Source of the DNA: Pisaster brevispinus
Lineage: Eukaryota > Echinodermata > Asteroidea > Forcipulatida > Asteriidae
NCBI GenBank assembly: GCA_023634235.1
Contig: JAMKCF010000015.1
Coordinates: forward strand, 3,759,698-3,823,697
DNA: 64,000 nucleotides
Direction: 5' to 3'
Both the position numbers and the translations under genes were made by a program. Position 1 is the stretch's first letter. Each line of letters begins with the position of its first letter. Below are positions 11,184 to 20,657 of the stretch, in pieces. Under the pieces are notes generated by a model that saw only the letters and a program-made list of their open reading frames with translations, searched no databases and had not been told where the DNA came from.

Positions 11184-11351
11184 TGTCACATGTACGGCAC
11201 ACTATTATAAAAGAGACTGGAAGACTCTTGTGTTCACGAGTTCACCCCCGCGTCAGTTTGCAACATCACGTGGAGTGCAAATAAATGGGGTGAACTCGTG
11301 AACACAAGAGTCTTCCAGTCTCTTTTATAATAGTGTGCCGTACATGTGACA
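11184..11351. repeat. Palindromic right end of the BEL element
   Basis: Two perfect 65-bp arms, 11184-11248 and 11287-11351, are exact inverses around a 38-bp centre. The left arm equals the first 65 bases of the left LTR (4820-4884). The right arm plus the centre equals the inverse of 4820 to about 4922. This is not a direct copy of the putative 732-bp LTR. Confidence 0.9.
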
Positions 11352-11356
11352 ATGCA
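11352..11356. repeat. Target site duplication ATGCA, right
   Basis: ATGCA follows the outer CATGTGACA and matches 4815-4819. Confidence 0.85.
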
Positions 11357-11452
11357 TATAATTCAAGGGTAGAAGAAACATAATACAGGTTTCTTCCTGT
11401 ACTTTCTCTCAAATGTTTTAGATACAATTTGGCGGTATTCCATTATAATTGA

Positions 11453-11772
11453 TAAGACCATGTTACATTCGTTTACAGAGTGGTGACCTTGTACATTATA
11501 ATGCATTTCCTGACGGGCAAGATACTACACAGGCTATGGGAAAATTTTACATTTAGTGTCATAATTTTCACATAAATTCAAAATTTTCAAAAGCAACAGC
11601 TGTACAGCTTTTGAGATTCCCCCCCCCCCATTCTTCATATCAAAAATCAGACAGTGCGATCTCCATAAAATATAAGATTTGTTGTATTCTTCCATTGAGC
11701 TGTGTACAAAATGTGCCTGCAAGAAGTCCAGGCTATGTGGCTCATGTGATGTCATAGGTCACATGGTCTGTA
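11453..11772. mobile_element. Non-autonomous repeat, CTGTACAGC family
   Basis: This copy starts with an AAGACCATGT-type end and finishes with the inverse, ACATGGTCT. Inside are TCCTGACGGGCAAGATACTAC, AGCTGTACAGCTTTTGAGAT and GTGATGTCATAGGTCACATGG. The same blocks occur, inverted, at 23819-24160 and, in the same orientation, at 47632-47963. No coding capacity is seen. Confidence 0.75.
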
Positions 11773-14386
11773 CATACAGCCCTCTCAGAGAAGGATTTCG
11801 TCCAGCAATTTTTACATAGCAAAACACTGAGACTGAACTTGTTTTGTGCACACTACTGAATGCCAGTGTTGAGTAGCAAGTGGTGGTTTATGAGTCACAA
11901 CTGATACACTTTGAGTAGCATTTTGCTCTGCCGGGCTCTATACAAGGGAAATCATTCTGGAAAGGATTTATGACGTCTGTCCCGCCTGATAGTCGGACGC
12001 AACAATTATTAACAACCGATAATTTCGTCAGTGACACCACGAATTGTTTTACATTTCTGTTGATAATGCATGAAAACCTACAATTCCATGAAGTTTCAAA
12101 GCTCAGACAGCTTTACTCTTTTAGTTATAGAGAAAAATGGATCCTCGGTAACTCAAATGCTATAACAGACTTGAAGCACCCCTTGAAGGGAGATGCCTTT
12201 TGGGAATTACTCCAAAAATTGAATGACCATAAAAACTTACTTGGTAAAAAGCACTGCAGCTGTTGATAATGTATAACATTTTGAGAAACAACTCCCTTCA
12301 AAAGGAATGTGGTTGTAGAGAGAGGGATTCAAAAACAGTCTGAGAAACGTTTCTGCATGAAACTTGTCTCAAATCATGTAATCCAATTACGGATTATTCT
12401 TCATTCGTGGACATAAACCACTCCAGATTTTCGGTGATATCTCAAAAACGCTACCACCTTTTGAAATGTAAATTTTCACAGGTTAGTTTGATTGTATATA
12501 TCTACATTTATGTAAGATTAAAACAACCGCGAACGCAGGGAATTATTTGCTTACGTCAAGCGTATTTCACGGGTTAGCAGGGAATTTTTGCTTTGCTGCT
12601 TGGGCCCATTCCCGAATGGCTATTATATGCACTTAACTTGTTGGTAAGCGCAGGAAAATCTGTACCGGTACTATTAAGCAGGAATTGATCACCAACCAAA
12701 ATACCATGTAACATACACTGCTCGTGACTGGTTCCCAGCTCATGTTTGCTGAGCAAATAATAATTTCGAGTGACTTATGCTGCTACATAGTTTCGTGACA
12801 TCCCGGGCCAAGGTCTGAACATGTAAACATTAAAAAGTGCTTTCATGTTTGCGAACAATACGAAGTACTTTCATACGCACACATTCCCATTGTTAAACTT
12901 ACCACATGGAGCGTGAACTAAAAAAAACTCTTAATGCAATCACACACTAGGTTAAATAAAATTCGGTTATTTCCTGTCCGGAAATCCAGTCGGCTGTAAT
13001 GTCAACCAGATACCTTGATCCTACAAAACTGCATTTTTATGAACTACTGTATTACTATGCACTTTCCCTTGTAACTAGATCAATCCAGTTCAGTCACAAA
13101 CAAAAGGCATCATTGAATCCCCTGTAGGGTTACAAAAGAATAAACTAAATCACTACACTCTAAAAACTTATTTAACACAGATCCGGGGGCCCTGTAGGGC
13201 ATGACCCTTTTCAGAGTCAGTATGACCCGTCATATGTGTCAGAATGACCCAGAATCCAAATAGACCTTATGCACATGACGTCATTTCAGTAGGGCGCCCT
13301 CGCCTAGAGGTCAAAATGAGGCTGTTCATTGGCCAATCCTGTACGCCGCGCGTACAGATCTGTGCGTTTTGATTGTTTCGTCACCGTTTTACCTCTAAGA
13401 TGGTGGCTGGATGACGTCAATGCATAAGGTCAATTAAAACCTATTTTGTAAAACCACTTCACAGGATTAGCCCGAAATAATTCAAATAATTCTGCAATTT
13501 TGCAACACGTTGTGACATCATGCATAGCCGACCTCCACAGACTCGGCGGCCCTTGTGGTTTAATATGGTGGTCACTTGGTACAATGGGACTCAACTATCA
13601 TCTACACAAATATTTCCTCCCTGGGCAGCCCCACTACACGAAATTCTGCCACTAGTGTGTGGGAATGGACGCTTTCTTATACAAATTTCTTTGTGGTAAA
13701 ATGGTTACCTGGGTGATGGGGCGAGTTCTCTAGTGACACATATATCCCGTGTTTGTCAACGCCCACAGTGTCTCCAGGGAGTAGGCAGTTGCCAAACTGC
13801 TATATAACCGTTGAGGTAGAACCAAGTGCGGAGGCTCAATCAGTATTAATGTTAAGGATCTCTTTTGATCACTTTGTATAGTCATTCAGGCAACGTGCAC
13901 GAAGGAGCTGAAAGACTGTCTTTGTTTGACAGTGTCGAGGTAAGGCAACATTCGTAGACATTGCATTCAATTTGTTTGATGTTTGGTTCCAGGTACATTA
14001 TAGTGAGGAGAATTTGGGCATTTGAAGACTTGAAAGTTCTACTGTGTGCGACTAAGGAAGTAACATTGTGAGTCACCCAAACGTTGCGACTACAGACGTT
14101 GTTTTCAAGAAACAAATAGTGGTTTTGCTTTGAGTTTTGTGATGATCTTTTAGGGTATTTTGTGATGTACACAGCATACTTTAGGACACGATGCGTTTCG
14201 TACATCATATAACATCAGGAAGATTTATGTTCATAATTTGATTTGGAATACTTAATAACAAAATAATAAGTAATGATACGTAAAACTGACCTTTAGGCCT
14301 ATCTCTGGTGACCTTTCACGCATGTTATACACCATGGAGATAGAAGTCCATGATACAATGGAGGTAGATAATAAATTTAACTCCCA
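11773..14386. other. Repeat-rich intergenic region
   Basis: I see no gene. Pieces of other families are present. About 12280-12500 shares blocks such as CAGAGAAACGTTTCTG-like and CTGTGAAAATTT with 27130-27430, inverted. About 12533-12600 matches the ATTTCATAGAGCTGCTTA family copy at 39733. A CACTCTAAAAAC end near 13156 resembles the elements at 14387 and 18463. A frame at 11970-12266 does not resemble any protein I know. Confidence 0.5.
13261..13433. mobile_element. MITE with GACCTTATGCA ends
   Basis: The left end reads TAGACCTTATGCACATGACG and the right end is nearly its inverse (ATGACGTCAATGCATAAGGTC). The interior has CACCGTTTTACCTCTAAGATGG. Partial inverted copies of that interior lie at about 32110-32250 and 33057-33150, so this is a repeat family. 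Confidence 0.75.
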
Positions 14387-14655
14387 CACTCTAAAAATGA
14401 AGTGTAAAAACTTGCTGAGTAAATGTGTTGGGTACGAAAGTTGAGTACCTTCTTACGCAATGTTGGGCTACGTGGTAATTTGGCTAGTACCCTCGAGAAG
14501 GTAATTTGTACCTTTTTAAGTTGCATAAAAAAATTCGCCAGTGAAAACAACTTATGTGTACAAAAACACATTTTCCTCGCCACAGGGTCAAGCTTACCTT
14601 GCGACTTACTAAACAAAGCCGGACATGCTCTTTTTGTGGTAAAATGTTGCACGTA
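14387..14655. mobile_element. CACTCTAA-type element, truncated
   Basis: It begins CACTCTAAAAATGAAGTGTA, close to the end of the complete element at 18463-19181. It carries GGGTAC and GTAAAATGTTGC words of the same style. No matching right terminus is visible before the SAM gene starts, so the copy looks truncated. It sits directly upstream of the SAM start codon and may supply promoter sequence. Confidence 0.5.
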
Positions 14656-14705
14656 ATTGGGTAAACGATGCGCACTTGTGAGCGCGGCGTTGACGACAAG
14701 ACAAC

Positions 14706-15809
14706 ATGGCGGATGCAGGAGTTGTAAACAAGTTGAGGCAGTGGGACTTGGAATCTCTGATTCCCCGGTTTGAAGGTAATTATTGTCATTTTAAGATGTA
14801 CTGAAATACAGCAGGTGTCCCTGTGCAAAACATGGGCATAGTTTCAGTTGAAAATAGAATGCTATATTGGAATATAAGTCCGGTCTGTTTTGATAATTGC
14901 CCTCGTGAAAAATAGTGGGTGCACGTATGCGGTATGCATCGGATCACGTCGTGTACGCCTGCATGGCTCAGACAGACGTCACTTTGTCACTTATTAGGCC
15001 CTAGTCCATTCATAATAGTCCAGTGCATTTTAAGAAGGATTGTCTTTTGAAATTGGAAATGCTACTCAATCTAAAATAGATCCCTATTGTCTTTTCAAAA
15101 TTTTTGCAACATCACATATCCAAACAACGTTGCAGGCCATGGCATGTACATGTAGTGTTGTGTTGATTTGTACATGTATACAGCTACACATTTACAAATC
15201 AGTTACCATACTATAGTAACGTTAGTATAACTGGTCTGGTTCCCTGACTTGACAATATTTAACATCAGGATATTGACTCTTGAGCATGTTGGAACTAAAC
15301 TGTCGACCCTATTTAGTTTTCGAACTTAATTATCTACCATAGAAAAAAGCAATGTACAACCCATAGCTTACTAGTAGGCCTATAAGTTCCACTTTTATTT
15401 ATTTATTATTTGTTTGTTTGTTGTAGTGTTTCTTTATTTGTTGATTTTTTGTTAATTTATTTAATTTTTATTTATTTTCTTTTATTTTCTTTCATTTTTA
15501 TTTATTTTTAATTTAAATTTTTACTTTTTAAAAATATTTTTTTAAATATATTGATTCGTTTTTGCTTATTTTTATTTATTCTTGCATATTATTTATTTTT
15601 GTTTATTTTTGTTGGTTTGTAGGGCCTATTGATTTGTTTAAATTTTTTTTAACTGTTTTAATATTACTTGGTTTTTTTTAGAAAATGACATTGACTCATC
15701 TGCATTGGAACTTCTGGATGATGACTGCATTAAAGATCTGATCCCCAAAATTGGACAGAGGGTCAACCCAGAGTGTTGTGAAAAGTTTGTTAATCTGGAA
15801 AATTATTGA
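14706..15809 (+). CDS. Small SAM-domain protein (two coding exons)
   Basis: Exon 1 is 14706-14775 and exon 2 is 15682-15809, joined in phase by GT-AG sites (GAAG|GTAATT and TTTTTTTAG). The product is only 65 residues. The pattern is that of a sterile alpha motif: LRQWDLESLIPRFEEN, then ID and ALELLDDDCIKDL, then IGQRV. The tail stops at NLENY, so the last SAM helix is short or divergent. SAM domains bind other SAM domains, proteins or RNA; the partner here is unknown. The start is the first ATG, in an ACAACATGGCGG context. An AATAAA follows at 16369. It could be a true mini-protein, one isoform of a longer gene, or a decayed copy of a larger SAM protein. I saw no further coding exon downstream. 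Confidence 0.62.
15376..15660. repeat. TTTATTT-rich low-complexity tract
   Basis: The 3' part of the SAM gene intron is dominated by TTTATTT and TTTGTTTG words, ending in the polypyrimidine tract before exon 2. Confidence 0.7.
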
Positions 15810-15860
15810 AACACGTAAAGTGTTTTCCTCTTTGTAAGTAGTTTGCCAGTTAAAGTTCAA

Positions 15861-16113
15861 AGTGAAAATATGCACATTTGAAATATGCAAAGTGTTTTCT
15901 TTTTTTTGCAAGCCTTGTAGTTTGACATGTGAAGTTCAACACGAACCAAAATTTAAATTGATGCTAGGAATAGTGAAAATTATTTATAGTGAAAATATGC
16001 ACATTTGAAATATGCAAAGTGTTTTCTTTTTTTTGCAAGCCTTGTAGTTTGACATGTGAAGTTCAACACGAACCAAAATTTAAATTGATGCTAGGAATAG
16101 TGAAAATTATTTG
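15861..16113. repeat. 127-bp tandem duplication
   Basis: Two nearly identical copies start at 15861 and 15988 (AGTGAAAATATGCACATTTG) and end with GAATAGTGAAAATTATTT. They lie in the expected 3' UTR of the SAM gene. Confidence 0.88.
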
Positions 16114-16368
16114 AAATTTTAAATGTTTTTTATAATGTTTTTTGTTGATGATGTTCTTAGTTTTACTAAAGTCAAAGTTCTTACACAAAAAAAACACCAA
16201 AAAAAACTACTTTTCTTTTTTTGTTAATCTGTTCTTTGCACGTTGCTTGTTCTGTTCTGTTTTATTTTTACATTTTTGTATTCATTTATTTCTTATATAA
16301 GAATTTTTTTTAAGTGAAGCTGATTGTAATAATATTTTGATCTGACTGATTTTAATTGAATATTGGTG

Positions 16369-16374
16369 AATAAA
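16369..16374 (+). terminator. Polyadenylation signal, SAM gene
   Basis: AATAAA lies 560 bases after the stop codon. It is the first good signal I noticed on this strand. Confidence 0.45.
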
Positions 16375-16430
16375 AATAATAAAAATGTTTGACATGAAGT
16401 TTGCGTATGCCATGGCTGGTTTTTTCAATA

Positions 16431-16800
16431 CACTGTAAAAAAAAAAATGGGCCAAAATTTCCCAACTTTTTGCCCAACGTTGGTACGATAGTCAACATGT
16501 ACATCTATTGGGCAATTTCTACCCAACGGTCGTTGGGTAATCCCCATCCCCAACTATTAAGTAAACATTTTACACAACAGTTGGACCATAACAAAAAGTA
16601 TAAAAAAACAGTTGGGTTCTTTACATTGCCCATCTACTAGATCATAACAAATAACCAACAGTTGGCGAAAAAATTTACCCAAACATTGGACAGAACATTT
16701 TGCCAAATGTTGGAAAATTGCATGTCACCAACACTTGGGCATCACGACCCATACATTTACTCAACAGTTGGAAACTTTAGGGCCAAAACACATTTAATAG
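16431..16800. repeat. CCAAC/GTTGG-rich repeat
   Basis: After a CACTGTAAAAAA-like start, words such as CCAACGTTGG, CCCAACGGTCGTTGGG and CAACAGTTGG recur. They resemble the interior of the 18463-19181 element. No clear right terminus was found. Confidence 0.5.
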
Positions 16801-16930
16801 TAGTACCCGAGAGTACTTTGAAAGTGTCATTGAAATTTTTGAAGGTGTCTTTGAAACATTAAGGAGCAAGTTGTGGTTTTGAGCAAGTTGTTAGTAGGGG
16901 ACAAAACGACCCATGTCTCTAAAAAGTGAT

Positions 16931-17274
16931 AGACACCAAAGTTTTAACCAGTTCATAAATTTGTACATTTGAAAGTTTCACAGTTACATTGACAAAATGT
17001 GTAATGAAAGTTAACAGTCATGAATTGTCGCATGACTGCTTGAAATTCTTTATTCTGATACAATTTATGCAGTACTAAACTTCGTAGCCTAGACACTATT
17101 GTGTACATTTAACCAGTAAAAAAATTGTACATTTGAAAGTTTTACAGTTACATTAAAAAAATGTGTAATGAAAGTTAACAGCCATGAATTGTCGCATGAC
17201 TGCTTGAAATTCTTTATTCTGATACAATTTATGCATTACATTAAACTTCGGAGTCTAGACACTAAAATAATCAA
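16931..17274. repeat. About 164-bp tandem duplication
   Basis: The block with TTGTACATTTGAAAGTTT, GTGTAATGAAAGTTAACAG and GAATTGTCGCATGACTGC occurs at 16961 and again at 17125. AGACAC marks the unit edges. Confidence 0.8.
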
Positions 17275-18344
17275 CTGGTAAAGAAGTAATCAGGCCAAGA
17301 GGACGCAGGCATATTTGTCAACCGGGGCTGTATTTTGCCTACCATGCGCCACACTACACTTACCCATGTAATTGAAGACATTTTCTCCATCAACCAACTT
17401 AAGGCTAAACAAAAAACTTCACTCAGCTATTTGAAGGTAATTTTTACCAACTTATGGAAAAAATACAAAATTTACACAACTATTTGAAGTAACTTTAGCC
17501 AACTTCTGAGAAAAACTGATAAAAGAAGTTAACCAAGTTTGAGGGAAACACTCTCTCACTTGTCTTTTTCTAGAAACACAGAATGAGTGTTACTATCCAA
17601 CTTTTGTGATGACATTGAATGTGATTTTTAATTGCTTCTAAAATGCACAATTAATGCTGTGTGTAAAAATAAAAGCTTTCTTAAAATAAGAAAAACAAAC
17701 AGCTATGTTTAAATTCTACTTTTGCTGACCCAATAAAATAAGGTCAATCCAGACAGGCCTTTGTGATACTGAATAGTGACTGATAGTGATAATATAGTGA
17801 CATGATATGTTATAGCTCCAAAGTCAAGGTGGACAGGCAATGCCTGTCAATACTCAAGTTATTTAATATATAATTATTGCATCGTAAATAAAACCACCCA
17901 TACAATCTAACTTAGCTACACTAGTAAATTTCTAAAGGCAAGCGTCTGTCTCATCTTGAAAATGGCTCAATCTAATGCATGTTGACCAGTGAACAAACTG
18001 TTATTCATTAATAATATTACCACAGTAACGCCGCAGCTATACAACTCCTGTCTGTGATCGTCACCTGGATATATTATACACACTGTACTAGAGTACTACT
18101 GTTGTAACGTATGACTGTGTTTGAGCAATGTTTGAGCAGAGCTAAGCAGAAATGTAACTACAAAATCGCTTTGACGGGTTTCCATAATAGACAGCTTTAT
18201 GGTCTACATCTAGGCCTACAATCCCTACTAGGTTCTTATTTTATTAGTACAGGCAAAATTTCTTACCGATGAATGTGTCTATAAGTTCCTCTAGACCCCA
18301 ATATTGTCAAGAAGTTCTACTAGGTCCGACATGATGACCCAGAT
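17275..18344. other. No feature seen
   Basis: AT-rich intergenic sequence. I found no coding frame, RNA gene or clear repeat structure in it. Confidence 0.5.
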
Positions 18345-18460
18345 AACAATTTAACGTTCTTACAACGTTGTAATGAAGTCAGACTTTGGTGTAAGTAACG
18401 TTATTAATATAACGTTGTAACAACGAATCGTTGTCGACTCCCCTATACGTCTTCTGAACG
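18345..18460. repeat. Second copy of the AACGTTG repeat
   Basis: This matches 1706-1821 closely over its whole 116 bp, including GACTTTGGTGTAAGTAACG and TTGTCGACTCCCCT. The next element begins two bases after its end, which suggests the copy was interrupted or truncated there. Confidence 0.8.
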
Positions 18461-18462
18461 TA

Positions 18463-19181
18463 CACTCTCAAAAAAAAGTGTAAAATGTTGCTGTGTAAAA
18501 CTGCTGGCTAAAAATGTTGTGTAACTTTTGATCGATTTTGGGTAAAACGACCATTTTTGTTGTACACCTCACTTGTGTAAAATAAAATACAAAATAATAA
18601 AATTCCTCCAACTTATGGGGGGATTGTCAAATTTTCTACCCAAAGAAAGGGTAGTTGAAACAATACAATATTTGTGCGCATTTGTTGGGTATCAGTTGCC
18701 CAACGCCTATGACCACAAGTACATCCAATGCTGGGTACTTTTTGTTATTTACCAAACTGCAAAATGTGCCATATAACTGGGTAAACAAAGGACCAACAAA
18801 TGCCAAAAGGAATCTACCCAGTAAATAATTACCCAGTACTTTTAACAGTGTAGTGTGCGTGTTTGCTGTCAAAATGCACGTTTTCTTTTTTTACTCAACA
18901 CTTGGGGATATGGTGCTCAACTACTGAGTAAATATAGGACACAACGGTGTTGAGTAATGTTGTGGGGTCAAAATAATGGGTAGTCATTTGTTGGGCACAG
19001 TTTGACACAATAGAGTTGGGTAAGAAATTTGACGCAATGTTGGGAAACCGTTTTACACAGAAATTAAGTAAATTACGACGCAACCCCTGTTGCGTAGCGT
19101 TTTACCCTTCAAACGACCATGTTCCCTTTTTACCACCACAAAGAGTAAAATTTTACGCAACAATTTTTTTTTCTTAGAGTG
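18463..19181. mobile_element. CACTCT-ended non-autonomous transposon
   Basis: The left end is CACTCTCAAAAAAAAGTGTA and the inverse of the right end is CACTCTAAGAAAAAAAAATT. The interior repeats GGGTAAA, CCCAAC and GTTGGG words. No transposase frame is visible in its 719 bp. I could not define a target duplication with certainty. Confidence 0.65.
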
Positions 19182-20132
19182 CATGGTTATACAGTAGGCA
19201 CTATGCAGCCAGAATCACTGGTTCTTTATAATATGCGTCTAACTTAATGGTCCAACAATAAATCTCTGAAATTGAGCGGCAGGTCCTTCTTTTGGAGCCA
19301 AGTTCCACTGACCATACAGCAAGACATACCGCCCCCATTGTGGTGGTTTTGTTAAGACTCAGTAAATTGATCTTGGGTTAGTTGAATGGAGGTACCTCCG
19401 TGGTTGATCCAACCATTGAGAAAGGTCCCTAACTTTCTTTTCTTACAAATCCATTGGACCGTTCCTATACATGTGAAATCAAAAAAAGGTTAAACATGGC
19501 GTCACTCTATTGATGAAAGTAGTCTCCTGATTTCCAAATCTACTCTGCGACAGTAGAATAAAAAGCAAGACCCAGTTCTCTAAGAACACATCTACATAGC
19601 TAGTAGATATACACATGGTGTTACCGCAAACCGAATATACATTGATACCTCACCATGCAAAGCCTCAAAAAAGTATATATGATGAAAGCATAATAACGAA
19701 TCTATAAATGTGATATAATACATAGATTCGTTACGAATCTGCAGTTGACTGTACGTGTGCATGTGTAATTATAGATTCGTTACAAACTACTTCAGTGAAT
19801 TTGTTCAACTGCGGGAAATGACTTTGTGAATTGAAAGATAACACGATGTACAGGAAAACACAGCAGCTGCTGTTTTCACCGAAAACATTTTGTATAACTG
19901 CTCAAAACAATTGGACGCGATAATATTGCAAGCAATAAAAGCAGGCAAAACTTCAGGAATGTCAGAGTTACTTTGGCATAATTAACGTTAACAGTATAAT
20001 TCAAAATGCATGCCCGTCTCTCTCTTGATGAAGTCGCAAGTTCTTCAGAGTTTCTAGAGACGGTATTGATCGAAGCTGATGGCTACTCTTGGTCCGTCCA
20101 TGGTAGTACACCAAGGTCCTTACATGAATCTG
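19182..20132. other. Upstream region of the P450 gene, distal part
   Basis: No gene is recognised. Three ATAGATTCGTTA-type words (near 19722, 19731 and 19772) form a small local inverted arrangement. No other structure was found. Confidence 0.4.
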
Positions 20133-20272
20133 AGGCCGTGTCCGAAACGGCGACTTCGGCTAGAGCTACGGCTAGATTGCCCGCGTCTGCCTATTCTTCA
20201 ACACTGGCAGACGCGCTGATCAGCTAGCTGTAGCTGTAGCTGTAGCCGAAGTCGCCGTTTCGGACACGGCCT
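20133..20272. mobile_element. 140-bp foldback with AGGCCGTGTCCG ends
   Basis: The ends are near-perfect inverses for about 30 bp (AGGCCGTGTCCGAAACGGCG and its complement). The right arm also holds three TAGCTG repeats. It lies about 390 bp upstream of the P450 start codon. The 73-codon frame at 20006-20227 crosses it and is therefore unlikely to be a gene. Confidence 0.75.
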
Positions 20273-20657
20273 AACACTTTCCCACCCATTCTACTTACAT
20301 TGTGTTCTGAAATGCACAAGCAGATTTTTGTTGCGCGCGCATAAAAATAGTGAATAAAGAGTGCAACCAAAGAGTGCGACCGATTCTGCTCACCGCCTGC
20401 GCTTCATACGGAACTCACCAAACGCTATAAGAATGGTCCTTGTTTATCGCACAGTGTATAATTATAAGTAAAGTCCCATAGCTTGACGTCTACAGTTTGA
20501 TCTTTATCAACAACTTGATCTCAACATCATTCCTGTGTTCATATTGAAGCATTTCAAGGTCATTACCTGGTGATGAGACCTTTCTTTATTTCGTAGGATT
20601 TGACAGCAAGAATTCGGCAGTGATATTATTCCAAGTCGGTGATTTCTACTGGCAAGC

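Larger units (their letters stand above)
4820..11351 (-). mobile_element. BEL/Pao LTR retrotransposon with a foldback 5' end
   Basis: This 6,532-bp element is read on the minus strand and flanked by ATGCA duplications. Two overlapping frames give, in order, a gag-like region with DUF1759 features, zinc knuckles, an aspartic protease, reverse transcriptase, RNase H and integrase; that order and the YVDD motif are typical of BEL/Pao. The left end (4820 to about 5551) looks like a normal 3' LTR. The right end lacks a matching full LTR and carries a 168-bp palindrome built from the same terminal LTR sequence. Both outer ends therefore show the same LTR terminus in inverted orientation. The main frames are long but broken by one frame change, so this copy is probably recent but unlikely to be active. 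Confidence 0.9.

Noticed and set aside
11184..11351. A normal 5' LTR of the BEL element
   Set aside because: Only the outer 65 bp are in direct repeat with the left LTR. The remainder is inverted, and the block is far shorter than the putative left LTR.
20006..20227. A 73-codon plus-strand frame starting MHARLSLDEV
   Set aside because: Its second half crosses the 20133-20272 foldback, and the stop lies in the inverted arm; no domain is recognisable.
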